In this document: piece by piece, positions 36,103-44,740 of the stretch
How the letters are laid out: every line of letters begins with the position of its first letter
Position numbering within the stretch: the first letter of the stretch is position 1
From: Bradyrhizobium elkanii USDA 76
GTDB taxonomy: Bacteria > Pseudomonadota > Alphaproteobacteria > Rhizobiales > Xanthobacteraceae
NCBI RefSeq assembly: GCF_023278185.1
Contig: NZ_CP066356.1
Span: 6,626,001-6,690,000 of the forward strand
Length of the DNA stretch: 64,000 nt
Direction: 5' to 3'
Translations under genes and position numbers: made by a program
The notes under the pieces: generated by a model
What the model was told of the DNA's origin: nothing
Database searches by the model: none
What the model saw: only the letters and a program-made list of their open reading frames with translations

Positions 36103-36863
36103 GCAACCGACCCATTACAGAAGACGATCTGCACGCCTATGTCGATCGCGCGCTCGAACCGGAACGCGAGGCCGAAGTCCGAGCCTATCTGGACAAGCAT
36201 CCGGACGTGGCCAAACGCATCGCCGCCTACTCCGATGAGCGTAATCTTTTGCGATCGGCGCTGCTGCCGATCGCCGAGGAGCCGCTGCCGCCGCGGCTCA
36301 ACCTCGCCAGGATGATCGAGAGCCCGCGCCGTCGTCCTTCGTCGTTGCGCTGGGCCATCGCGGCGATGCTGATGCTCTCGATCGGTGGCCTCGGCGGATG
36401 GATGATCCGTGGCGCAACGCTTGCGCCAGCCGGCGGGCTCGCAGCGCTCGCTGAGGAGGCAAGCGATTCCTACAAGGTGTACGCCTCCGATCACACAAGG
36501 CCGGTGGAGCTGCGTGACAGCACCGAGCTTGTGCAATGGGTCTCCAGCAGGTTGCGTCAACCGGTCAAGCTGCCGGATCTCACCAGGTCGGGATATCGTT
36601 TGATGGGCGGACGGGTAGTGCCGACCGCACATGGTCCTGCGGCCATGTTCATGTACGACGATGACCGGGGGGACCGGCTTGTCGTCCTCACCCGTCCGAT
36701 GACGTCGGACCAGAACGCGCCGATGGCCGCTCATTCGGGGGACGATATCGCGGTTTTCTCCTGGGCCGACGGCGGCACGGGCTACAGTCTCGTGGGACCG
36801 GGCGCGGCCGAACAGCTGAAGCCGCTTGCCAACGAGATTCGCAAGCAGGCGCAGACGATCTGA
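36099..36863 (+). CDS. membrane anti-sigma factor
   Basis: 254 residues. N-terminal cytoplasmic helices (1-80, with DDLHAYVDRALEPEREAEV typical of anti-sigma domains), one membrane span about 84-104, and a periplasmic C-terminal domain about 110-254 ending in GYSLVGPGAAEQLKPLA. It binds and holds the co-encoded ECF factor and senses an envelope signal, plausibly through the DUF305 and propeller proteins (inference). Confidence 0.9.
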   Translation: MSNRPITEDDLHAYVDRALEPEREAEVRAYLDKHPDVAKRIAAYSDERNLLRSALLPIAEEPLPPRLNLARMIESPRRRPSSLRWAIAAMLMLSIGGLGGWMIRGATLAPAGGLAALAEEASDSYKVYASDHTRPVELRDSTELVQWVSSRLRQPVKLPDLTRSGYRLMGGRVVPTAHGPAAMFMYDDDRGDRLVVLTRPMTSDQNAPMAAHSGDDIAVFSWADGGTGYSLVGPGAAEQLKPLANEIRKQAQTI

Positions 36864-36872
36864 TCGGAACGG

Positions 36873-36981
36873 CGCGCTAAAGCATGATCCGGAAAAGTGC
36901 GAAGCGGTTTTACGAAAAGATCATGCTCAAACAAAGAGCTAAGGCGCGATGACGATTCAACCCAATCTCATCGCGCTTTAG
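36873..36981. repeat. dispersed AAAGCATGATCCGGAAAAG repeat
   Basis: GCGCTAAAGCATGATCC at the left, an inner TTTTACGAAAAGATCATGC hairpin half, and TCATCGCGCTTTAG at the right. Same family as 10945-11025. Located between the convergent anti-sigma and MFS genes, whose stop it touches. Confidence 0.75.
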
Positions 36982-38264
36982 GGCCTGGTGTAAATCAGGA
37001 ACAGCACGATCCCGATCACCAGCGCGCCGGCGATGAACAGCAGCACCGCGGGCAACCCGAACAGCGCGGCGACGCCGGCGGTGCTCGATTGCAGCAGCGC
37101 CGCGCCGAGGAAGAACGCGAGGTTGACCGACGACAGCGCCTTGCCGGTGTTCTGGGCGGCGACGAGCTGCCGCGTCATGCCGTAGATCAGCGGCTGCGCC
37201 GACGTCGCGAGCCCGATCAGGATCAACAGCGCCAGGTCATATTGCGTCGGCATCACGGCGACGCCGAACAGGTTCGAGACCGGGAAATGCGGTGCACCGG
37301 CCGCCATCAGGACGAGCAGCAGCGCGGCGATGGCGTGCGTCACCGCCACCATGGCGCGGCGGTGCCCGAACTTGCGATCGAACGCGCCGATGCAGGCCGG
37401 GCCGACGATCATCGCCAGCGTGAACAGGCCGAGCACATTGCCGGCCTCGATCCGGCTCAGCCCTTTCTCGTCCATCAGCCACGGCCCGCCCCACAAGCCG
37501 CGCAAGGTCAGCGACGCGCCGAGCGACACCAGCGACAGCGCGATCAGGCCGCGCAGGCCACGTGACATGCCGAGCCGGAGCACCTCGGCCATCTGGTGCA
37601 GCGGCGAGGAATCATCCGCGTGCGCGGCGGGCTGCCGCGGCACCAGCGCGAACACCGCGATCAGCACCACAATGCCGAAGCCGGCCGAAACCCAGAAACC
37701 GGCGCGCCAGCCGAACTGATCGACCACGAAGGCCAGCGGGCTTGCCGACAGCAGCATGCCGATATTGCCGATCGAGAGGATCAGACCGGACCACAGGCCG
37801 AACTTCGCCGCCGACATCTGCTTGGCCGCGAGCGTCATCGGGCACATCAGCATGCCCGATGTGGCGACGCCGAGCATCAGCTGGCCTAGCACGAAGCTCG
37901 CGGGCCCCGTGGCGAGCGCCGAGACCAGCGTTCCGATCACGGTCCCGGCGAGCAGGCTCAGCGACACCGGCCGCACGCCGAAGCGATCCATCGCAGCGCC
38001 GACCGGGATTTGCGAGGCGGCAAAAGAGAAATGATAGATCGAGGTGAGGCTCGCCAGCGCCTGCGGCGAGGTGCCGAAATCCGACGCCATCAGATCGAGG
38101 CTGATCGCCGGGATGGTCCGCAGCAGCGTCGACAGCATGTGGCCGGAGGCCAATGCCAGAAGTGCAAGCACCAGGGCGCGGAACCCGATCCCCGCCTCTT
38201 CCTTCGTCACCACGCCGTCCACGAATCGCCTCTTCCCCGAGCGGTTTGGCGACGGGCGTAACAT
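36978..38264 (-). CDS. major facilitator superfamily transporter
   Basis: 428 residues if started at the ATG at 38264; a GTG at 38213 (VVTKEEAGIGF) would remove a hydrophilic 17-residue extension. Twelve membrane spans, with the motif-A region GAAMDRFGVRPVSLSLLAG after span 2 and a central loop about 200-220. Single-polypeptide H+-coupled antiporter or uniporter of the inner membrane; substrate unknown. Alone between two repeats. Confidence 0.88.
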   Translation of the reverse strand: MLRPSPNRSGKRRFVDGVVTKEEAGIGFRALVLALLALASGHMLSTLLRTIPAISLDLMASDFGTSPQALASLTSIYHFSFAASQIPVGAAMDRFGVRPVSLSLLAGTVIGTLVSALATGPASFVLGQLMLGVATSGMLMCPMTLAAKQMSAAKFGLWSGLILSIGNIGMLLSASPLAFVVDQFGWRAGFWVSAGFGIVVLIAVFALVPRQPAAHADDSSPLHQMAEVLRLGMSRGLRGLIALSLVSLGASLTLRGLWGGPWLMDEKGLSRIEAGNVLGLFTLAMIVGPACIGAFDRKFGHRRAMVAVTHAIAALLLVLMAAGAPHFPVSNLFGVAVMPTQYDLALLILIGLATSAQPLIYGMTRQLVAAQNTGKALSSVNLAFFLGAALLQSSTAGVAALFGLPAVLLFIAGALVIGIVLFLIYTRP

Positions 38265-38320
38265 TATTGGGCGGATGGTGCCAAGTTTGAGGGGCAGCGC
38301 GATTTCGCGCCCATCGTCTT

Positions 38321-38450
38321 CGCCTCTCCCGCTTGCGGGGGAGGCCGGATCGCATCGTCAGATGCGATCCGGGTGGGGGCTCTCTCCACGATACGACTCG
38401 CGGCGAGAGCCCCCACCCCGACCCTCCCCGCAAGCGGGAGAGGGAGCGCA
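38321..38450. repeat. large dispersed extragenic palindrome
   Basis: Near copy of 20684-20810: CCTCTCCCGCTTGCGGGG outer arms, GGATCGCATC/GATGCGATCC inner hairpin, and GGTGGGGGCTCTC paired with GAGAGCCCCCACC. It sits between the MFS start and the CmcJ-family stop. Confidence 0.8.
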
Positions 38451-38476
38451 CCTATGACGCGGTAACGTTCTTCGTC

Positions 38477-39322
38477 CTACTGCTTGTGGAACACCAGCGT
38501 ACGCAGCTCGATGCTCTCGCGCGGCGCGGCGTCCGCGGGCGTGGTGGGATCGACAAACGCCGTGTGCGGCCCGAACCGCGTGCGGCCGTCGGTCGCCGAA
38601 TCGTAGCATTTCAGCAGGATCGCCTCGTCCGGCGTCACCTCGGGAATGTAGAACCAGCGGTGGTTCGGATTGTACTTCACCGAATAGGTCTCGCCGCTGC
38701 GGTTCGGATAGATCAGGTCGGAGGCAATCAGATCCTCCGGCGCCACTGTCGTGCCGTCGGCCATCGCAAGCGGTGAGTCGCGCAACGGACCGCGGATCGG
38801 GCGCCACAGATTGATCACCTGGACGCGGCCCTTGACGAGTTGCTCGGCGTCGTCGGGCAGGTGCTCGAATACCCGGTTGCGGCCCGAGGCGGCAGTCTGG
38901 TCGACATGGACGCGGGTCGCGGGCTGGCGCGGTCCGCCGCCGCGAATATCCGCTGCACCCTCGACGCGCTTGCGCACGGTGTGGTCGAAGATGAAAACAC
39001 GATCCGCCTTCAGCGTCGCCTTCAGGAAGGCTTCGACGGCGGGGTAGTAGACGTTGCGGACTTCGTTGTCGTCGTAATAGTCCTTGACGCTGGTCGGATG
39101 CTTGACCAGCGCAAAGCCCTCGCGGTCGAGCGAGAAGCTGTCTGATATCAGCCGCCCGTCAAAAATCGGAACGTTGTGGGCTTCGGGCAGCGCGGTGGAT
39201 TTGGGCTCGCCGGGCGGCGGATCGAAGGCGTAGGTCCGGGGCTTGCCCGGCGTCGGCGCGAGATAATTCAGTTCAGCGGTCACAAACGGCAGCGACTCGA
39301 TGCGAGTTTGTTGAAGGCCCAT
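38477..39322 (-). CDS. CmcJ/NvfI-family putative non-heme oxygenase
   Basis: 281 residues, ATG after GGGAG. The CmcJ/GA4-desaturase-like pattern is clear: DGRLISDSFSLDREGFALV, VFIFDHTVRKR, RVHVDQTA, VQVINLWRPIRG, FYIPEVTPDEAILLKCYDS, RFGPHTAFVDP. His/Asp in HVDQT and a later His in GPHTAF could be the iron ligands (inference). Family members act as 2-oxoglutarate-type hydroxylases or desaturases in fungal and bacterial metabolism; the substrate here is unknown. Monocistronic. Confidence 0.85.
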   Translation of the reverse strand: MGLQQTRIESLPFVTAELNYLAPTPGKPRTYAFDPPPGEPKSTALPEAHNVPIFDGRLISDSFSLDREGFALVKHPTSVKDYYDDNEVRNVYYPAVEAFLKATLKADRVFIFDHTVRKRVEGAADIRGGGPRQPATRVHVDQTAASGRNRVFEHLPDDAEQLVKGRVQVINLWRPIRGPLRDSPLAMADGTTVAPEDLIASDLIYPNRSGETYSVKYNPNHRWFYIPEVTPDEAILLKCYDSATDGRTRFGPHTAFVDPTTPADAAPRESIELRTLVFHKQ

Positions 39323-39700
39323 GGTGATCTCCCGGACTCGATTGTTCGTGCCTTTGATCTTGGCGGCGCCGGGCGCAGTGGCAAGGCCGCGGCGAAAATA
39401 GCAACGTTGCGGTTTTGGAATGTGCCAAACGGGGAAAATCCTTGCCGCGCGGCAGCCTGCGGACGAATGGATGTTTTTGAGATCACGGGTTCGTTAGCGG
39501 AGGCATCTGCTCACGGGGAGTGGGTGCGTAGCGAAACGGCGGAAGACATTGCTCCACGTCATCCTGAGGTGCGAGCGCAGCGAGCCTCGAAGGATGCGTG
39601 GCCCCGCTCGTGGCCGTCGACCCTTCGAGACGCCGCTTCGCGGCTCCTCAGGTTGACGGGAAAGGGTCCGTCGCATGTTGCGCGTGATCACGCGCAATGC
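39323..39700. other. intergenic region, promoter of CmcJ gene and one repeat
   Basis: 378 bases without a supported gene. The left part carries the CmcJ-family promoter region; 39556-39660 is a GTCATCCTGAGG repeat. I see no conserved short frame. Confidence 0.5.
39556..39660. repeat. dispersed CGTCATCCTGAGG palindrome, copy 4
   Basis: ACGTCATCCTGAGGTGCGAG left, GGCTCCTCAGGTTGACGGG right, inner CTCGAAGGATGCG / ACCCTTCGAGACG arms. Just 3' of the sulfonate operon, likely its transcript end. Confidence 0.8.
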
Positions 39701-40642
39701 CTACAGCCCCGCGCCCTTCTCCACGGCCGCGCCAAACGACCGGTCGACGATGTCGGCGGCGTTGATCTTCTGCCTGATCAGGCCCCAGCGGTCGTAGAGG
39801 TCGATGGTCTTCTGCTCGTCGGCCACCACGCCGTCGTCGATCGGCGCGATGCGGATCTTGGCCCGCGTCAGCCAGTTCAGCGGCACCGCGGGCGGGATGT
39901 TCATCAGCCTGCCCCAGGTCGCGGCGTAGCCCTCGACATTGTTCTGCGACCAGGCACGCGCGGCCGCGAGGCGGCGCACGAAATCCTCGAGCTCGGCGCG
40001 CTTGTCCTTGATCGCATCGGGCGTTGCGACCTGGAAGCCGAGGCCGGGCGTGATACCGTCGGCCGTGATGACGCGGCGCGACTTGAACAGCACCTCTTCC
40101 TGGCTGACATAGGGTTCCCAGGTCGACCAGGCGTCGACCGCGCCTTGCGTGTAGGCGACCTTGGCGTCCGACGGCGCGAGAAAAACGATCTGCACGTCGC
40201 TCGCCTGCCAGCCCTTCGATTCCAGCGCCGCCAGGATCAGCTGATGGCCGATCGAGCCGCGGCCGGTCGCGATCTTCTTGCCGCGCAAATCGTCGAAGCT
40301 CTTGATCGCGGAATTCTCCGGCACCACGACCGCGAGCCCGTCGCGCGACTGCCGCACCGCCGCGATCGCCTTGACCGGAATTTTGGCGGCGGCCGCAAAG
40401 GTGAACGGGGCGTCGCCGACCAGGCCGGTGTCGATCGCGCCCGCCCCGAGCGCCTCCAGCAGCGGCGCCGCCGCGGCGAACTCCTTCCACTCGATCCTGT
40501 AGGGGACGTCCTTGAGCACACCGGCCGCTTCCATCACGGCCTGCGAATTGCCCTTCTGGTCGCCGACGCGCAATGTGGTCTGCGCGGCGGCGCCATCGAC
40601 GGCGGCGAGCGCGAGCGCTGCCGCAACAATGAGACGGATCAT
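39701..40642 (-). CDS. SsuA-like ABC substrate-binding protein (sulfonate type)
   Basis: 313 residues with a Sec signal (LIVAAALALAAVDGAAAQ). SsuA pattern LRVGDQKGNSQAVMEAAG, IEWKEFAAAAPLLEALGAGA, IDTGLVGDAPFTFA, and the ligand-site VDAWSTWEPYVS. It is a clear paralogue of the divergent 46285 protein, which has VGDQKGGNRSLLEISG and IDAWAVWEPYIS. Last gene of the operon; its ATG overlaps the LLM-monooxygenase stop by four bases. Confidence 0.9.
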   Translation of the reverse strand: MIRLIVAAALALAAVDGAAAQTTLRVGDQKGNSQAVMEAAGVLKDVPYRIEWKEFAAAAPLLEALGAGAIDTGLVGDAPFTFAAAAKIPVKAIAAVRQSRDGLAVVVPENSAIKSFDDLRGKKIATGRGSIGHQLILAALESKGWQASDVQIVFLAPSDAKVAYTQGAVDAWSTWEPYVSQEEVLFKSRRVITADGITPGLGFQVATPDAIKDKRAELEDFVRRLAAARAWSQNNVEGYAATWGRLMNIPPAVPLNWLTRAKIRIAPIDDGVVADEQKTIDLYDRWGLIRQKINAADIVDRSFGAAVEKGAGL

Positions 40643-41733
40643 TCGGCGGCAATCCCCCGCTGCTGGTCGCGCGCGTCGATCAGCTTGCGGGTCAGCGGTA
40701 TCAACGCCCGGCCATAATCGATCGCATCGACCAGCGGATCGAAGCCGCGGATCAGGAAGTGGCTGACGCCGAGATCGTAATAATCGCCGAATACCTCGGC
40801 GACCTGCTCGGGCGTGCCGACCAGCGCCGTGGTGTTGCTGTTGGCGCCTGTCAGTTTGGCGATCTCGGTCCACAGCCGCTTGTCGATGCGCGTGCCCTGA
40901 TCGGCGAGCGCCAGCAGCCGCTTGGCGCCGTCGGTGGCGTGGTTGGGACGGCGATAGCCGGTCTGGTCCTGCAGCGCGGTGGCGCGCTCGAGGATATGTT
41001 CCGCCTTCGCCCACGCCTTCTCCTCGGTGTCGGCGAGGATCGGCCGCACCGACAGGCTGAAGCGCGGCGTCGGCCTTCCGTGCCCGGCCGCTGCCGCGCG
41101 CACCCGCGCGGTGACGTCGCGCACCTGCGCGTAGGACTCGCCCCACAGCGCGAAAGTATCGGCGTGCTTGCCGGCGACCTCGACCGCGGCGTCCGAGCCG
41201 CCGCCGACGAAGGTGTAGATGCCGCCCTTCTGCAACGGCTTCACCTGCGAGAAGCCGTTCTCGACGTTGTAATACTTGCCGCTGTAGTTGAACGGCTTCT
41301 CGCTGGTCCATTCCAGCCGCACCACGTCGAGGAATTCGCTGGTGCGGGCGTAGCGCTCGTCCTTGTCGTCGAGCGTGTTGCCGTCCTGGCGCAGCTCGAT
41401 GGCATTGCCGCCGGTGATGACGTGCAGCGAGACGCGGCCGCCATAGAATTGATCCAGCGTCGCGAGCTGGCGCGCCAGCAGCGTCGGCGCGGTGAAGCCC
41501 GGGCGCTGCGCGATCATCACCTTGAGCTGCTTGGTGATGGTCAGGACATGCTGCGCGACCTGCAACGCATCCGGCGTGGTCGAGTGGAACGCCAGCAGCG
41601 CGCGATCGAAGCCGGCGAGCTCATGGGCCTTGGCCACCGTCTCGATATAGGGCGGATCGAGCACCGGGCCGGCGCGGACGATGGTCTCGGAGGCATTGTT
41701 GTTGGTGATGAAGCCGATGAACTCGACCGGCAT
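40639..41733 (-). CDS. LLM-class FMNH2-dependent monooxygenase (alkanesulfonate type)
   Basis: 364 residues, GGAG site. Luciferase-like barrel with SsuD features: YIETVAKAHELAGFDRALL, MIAQRPGFTAPTLLARQLAT, GRVSLHVITGGNAIELRQDG, YYNVENGFSQVKPLQ, and C-terminal SHFLIRGFDPLVDAIDYG. Releases sulfite from a sulfonate with FMNH2 and O2 (family knowledge). No FMN reductase (SsuE) gene is in this cluster. Fifth gene of the sulfonate operon. Confidence 0.9.
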   Translation of the reverse strand: MPVEFIGFITNNNASETIVRAGPVLDPPYIETVAKAHELAGFDRALLAFHSTTPDALQVAQHVLTITKQLKVMIAQRPGFTAPTLLARQLATLDQFYGGRVSLHVITGGNAIELRQDGNTLDDKDERYARTSEFLDVVRLEWTSEKPFNYSGKYYNVENGFSQVKPLQKGGIYTFVGGGSDAAVEVAGKHADTFALWGESYAQVRDVTARVRAAAAGHGRPTPRFSLSVRPILADTEEKAWAKAEHILERATALQDQTGYRRPNHATDGAKRLLALADQGTRIDKRLWTEIAKLTGANSNTTALVGTPEQVAEVFGDYYDLGVSHFLIRGFDPLVDAIDYGRALIPLTRKLIDARDQQRGIAAE

Positions 41734-41766
41734 GACTGACTACTCCGTTGTTGTTGGCTATTGTTT

Positions 41767-42939
41767 TCAGACGCCCAGCGCGGAGCGTCCGGCGGAGACA
41801 CGGGTGGCATCGTCTTGCGGGGTATGGACGCGGCCGCACAGCACGTCCCGATAATGCCGCTCCAGCGGATTGGTGCGCGACAGGCCGTGATTGCTGGTCA
41901 GCGACAAGGCATCCTCCACCACTGCCGCGGCGTTATTGGTCACCGTCAGCTTGATGATGTTAGACTCGATCGCGGACAGCTGGAAGCCGTTATCGAAATC
42001 GGCGGCGAAGCTGTCGATCAGGCGGGCATTGACCGCGAGCCGCGCCTCGATCGCGCCGACGACCTCCTGCATCCGCGGCAAGGTCGCGAGCGGCGCGCCG
42101 AGATTGGCGGGCACCCGCTCCTTCAGGAATGTGACCAGCCAGTCGCGGGCGGCGCGGGCGATGCCGTCATAGATCGCGGCGACGAAGATCGCATGCACGG
42201 TCGCCTGGGTGACGTCAGGAACCTTCCACTCGTCGGGCCTGCGGACGTCGATCTCGTAATCCAGCGGAAACACCACGTCGTCGAAGATCACGGTGTGGCT
42301 GCCGCTGGCGCGCAGGCCGAGATGATCCCAGGTTTCCTCGATCCGCGTTCCCGGCAACCCTGCCGGAACCAGAAACAAGCCGACACGGGTCTCCGGCTCG
42401 TCGGTCTTCGCCCAGACCGAATACCATTTCAGGATCGGCGCGCCGGTCGAATAGATCTTCTTGCCGGTCAGCCGCCAGCCGGTCTCGGTGCGGCGCGCCG
42501 TCGTGGCCGGCAGGCCGCCGCGCGCGGGCGAGCCGAGTTCGGGCTCGACGCGCAATGCGTTGATCAGCGCCACGCCCTCGACCGTTTCCTTGGCGAGCTT
42601 GCGCGACAGACGTGCCGGCCAGCGCGTGCTGCGCGCCATCACCAGATGCTGGATGTAGTGCATCGACAGCACCAGCGCGGTCGACGGATCGGCCTTGCCG
42701 ATGATGCCGAGCACGCGGATGGCGTCGCTGGCGCCTGCTCCGCCGCCGCCGAGCGCTGCCGGCACGGTCAGCGCCAGCAAACCTTCGCGCGACAGATCGG
42801 CGAAATTCTCGAAGGGAAAGCTGGCGTCGCGGTCGTGCGCCGGCGCACGCGCGGCAAACACCTCGGCGAGCCGCAACGCGCGCGCGATGTGCTCCGGCGC
42901 ATTTGCCGGCGGCAGCTCCCTCGCCGCAGATGTCACCAT
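41767..42939 (-). CDS. acyl-CoA-dehydrogenase-fold flavin monooxygenase (SfnB/DszC-like)
   Basis: 390 residues from the ATG at 42939, overlapping the upstream ATPase gene by seven bases. Acyl-CoA dehydrogenase fold: helical N-domain to about 110, beta-domain with KKIYSTGAPILKWYSVWAKT and HLGLRASGSHTVIFDDVVFP, and helical C-domain. SfnB/DszC-type flavoproteins in sulfur operons oxidise sulfones or thiophenic compounds with reduced flavin rather than dehydrogenating acyl-CoA (family knowledge). Position inside the sulfonate importer operon supports the sulfur role. Confidence 0.85.
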   Translation of the reverse strand: MVTSAARELPPANAPEHIARALRLAEVFAARAPAHDRDASFPFENFADLSREGLLALTVPAALGGGGAGASDAIRVLGIIGKADPSTALVLSMHYIQHLVMARSTRWPARLSRKLAKETVEGVALINALRVEPELGSPARGGLPATTARRTETGWRLTGKKIYSTGAPILKWYSVWAKTDEPETRVGLFLVPAGLPGTRIEETWDHLGLRASGSHTVIFDDVVFPLDYEIDVRRPDEWKVPDVTQATVHAIFVAAIYDGIARAARDWLVTFLKERVPANLGAPLATLPRMQEVVGAIEARLAVNARLIDSFAADFDNGFQLSAIESNIIKLTVTNNAAAVVEDALSLTSNHGLSRTNPLERHYRDVLCGRVHTPQDDATRVSAGRSALGV

Positions 42940-43730
42940 GTCGCCTCCAGTCCGAGCAGGCCGAGGATCTGCTTGCGCAGTTCGGCGAGATAAGGATCGC
43001 CGCGATGCCGCGGATACGGCCGGGCGACGGCGATATCGGCCTTGATCCGCGCCGGCCGATCGGAGAGCACGATGACGCGGTTGGCAAGCACCAGCGCCTC
43101 CTCGACGTCGTGGGTGACCAATAGCGTGGTGAAGCCCTTGCGCTGCCACAGCGCGACGAGCTCGGCCTGCATCGCTATCCGCGTCAGCGAGTCGAGCTTG
43201 CCGAGCGGCTCGTCGAGCACCAGGATCTTCGGATCATTGACCAGCGCGCGCGCCAGCGCCACGCGCTGCGCCATGCCGCCGGACAGCTGGTGCGGATAGG
43301 CATTGCGGAACGAGAACAGGCCGACCAGCTCGATGACGTCATCGACGCGGTGGCGCTGCGCCTTCAGGATGCCCTGCGCTTCGAGGCCAAGCGCGACATT
43401 GTCCCACACCGTGCGCCACGGAAACAGCGTCGGATCCTGGAACACGACCACGCGCGACGGATGCGGGCCGGCGATGCGGACTTCATCCTCGCGCAGCGTG
43501 CCCGCGCGCGGCTTTTCCAGCCCCGCGACCAGCCGCAGCAGGGTCGACTTGCCGCAGCCGGACGGGCCGAGCAGCGCCACGAACTCGCCCGGCGCGATCG
43601 AGAGATTGACATTGTCGAGCACCGGCAGCGTGGCGCCATCGATATCGAAAGCGTGGCTGACGCCTTCGACATCGAGCTCGGCGCCGACCGCAGGATAGGT
43701 GATTGCTTCGGCGGCGGACTGCACTACCAT
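42933..43730 (-). CDS. sulfonate/taurine-type ABC ATP-binding protein (SsuB family)
   Basis: 265 residues from the ATG at 43730. Walker A GPSGCGKSTLLRLVAG, Q-loop FQDPTLFPWRTV, signature LSGGMAQRVALARAL, Walker B ILVLDEPLGKLD, H-loop LVTHDVEEALVLANR. Overlaps the permease gene before it and the flavoprotein gene after it by seven bases each. Confidence 0.93.
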   Translation of the reverse strand: MVVQSAAEAITYPAVGAELDVEGVSHAFDIDGATLPVLDNVNLSIAPGEFVALLGPSGCGKSTLLRLVAGLEKPRAGTLREDEVRIAGPHPSRVVVFQDPTLFPWRTVWDNVALGLEAQGILKAQRHRVDDVIELVGLFSFRNAYPHQLSGGMAQRVALARALVNDPKILVLDEPLGKLDSLTRIAMQAELVALWQRKGFTTLLVTHDVEEALVLANRVIVLSDRPARIKADIAVARPYPRHRGDPYLAELRKQILGLLGLEATW

Positions 43731-44740
43731 TTGACGACGCCCTTCTGCCAGACCAGCAGGCGGTCGCGGGTGCGGAACAAAAGCGTGATCGCACCGGAGC
43801 AGAGCAGCGACATCACGATCAGCGCCGCATACATGTTGGCATAGGCCGCCCAGCCCTGCGCCCATTGCAGGTACCAGCCGAGCCCGGCCTTGACGCCGAT
43901 CATCTCGGCGACGACGAGCACCGCAAAGGACGAGCCGAGCCCCATGAACAGGCCGACGAACACATGCGGCAGCGCGGCGGGGATTGCGACCTTCAGCACC
44001 AGGAACGATGGCTTCGCGCCGAGCGTGCGCGCAACGTCGTAATAGGCGCTGCTGACGCTCGCCACCCCCGACCAGGTCAGCACCGTCACCGGAAAGCCGG
44101 TGGCGAGCGCGATCAGAAAGGTCGAGGCGCTCCAGCTCGACGGAAAGGTGAAGAAGGCGATCGGCAGCCAGGCGGTGGCCGGCAGCGGACCGATGAAGCG
44201 CAGCACCGGATGCACCCAGTAACCGATCTTCTGCGACCAGCCGATCGAGACGCCGGTGATAAAGCCGACGGTTGCGCCGATGAGGTAGCCGCCGAGCTGC
44301 AGCTTGATCGAGGCGAACACGCTGTCGAGCAGTTTTGGCAGATCGTCGGTATAGACTTCGAGGATCGACTGCGGCGGCGGGAAGAACGGCAGCGGCAGCC
44401 AGGCAAATTTCGCGGTGGCGGCCTCCCACAACGTCACGAAGGCGCCGAACGCCACCAGCCACGGCGCGCGCTTGCGCAACGCCTGTCCGGCGCCGCCGAG
44501 ATAATCCGCGCTGAATGTGCCGAACAGGATGAAGGCGGCGATGACGATCGCGCCGATGCCGAGCGATCCGGTTCGCGACCAGTCGCCGACATCGGGCCAA
44601 TAGAGGCATGAGAGGCCAAAGGCGAGCCAGACGAGGCTCGCCGCAAGGCCGACACCGTAACTGCCGGAAAGGTCCGAGAACGTGACCGCCGCGCGTGGCG
44701 CGGCCGCGGCCGTCGTGTCAGACACTGAATACGTCGACAT
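43724..44740 (-). CDS. sulfonate-type ABC permease with long N-terminal membrane extension
   Basis: 338 residues, about 75 longer than a usual SsuC. Spans at about 30-48 and 60-78 precede the standard six-span core (from about 95), whose EAA loop is DVARTLGAKPSFLVLKVAIPA. The extra N-terminal segment is a feature of some nitrate/bicarbonate-type and sulfonate permeases. Its 5' end overlaps the binding-protein gene by 23 bases. Confidence 0.9.
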   Translation of the reverse strand: MSTYSVSDTTAAAAPRAAVTFSDLSGSYGVGLAASLVWLAFGLSCLYWPDVGDWSRTGSLGIGAIVIAAFILFGTFSADYLGGAGQALRKRAPWLVAFGAFVTLWEAATAKFAWLPLPFFPPPQSILEVYTDDLPKLLDSVFASIKLQLGGYLIGATVGFITGVSIGWSQKIGYWVHPVLRFIGPLPATAWLPIAFFTFPSSWSASTFLIALATGFPVTVLTWSGVASVSSAYYDVARTLGAKPSFLVLKVAIPAALPHVFVGLFMGLGSSFAVLVVAEMIGVKAGLGWYLQWAQGWAAYANMYAALIVMSLLCSGAITLLFRTRDRLLVWQKGVVKW

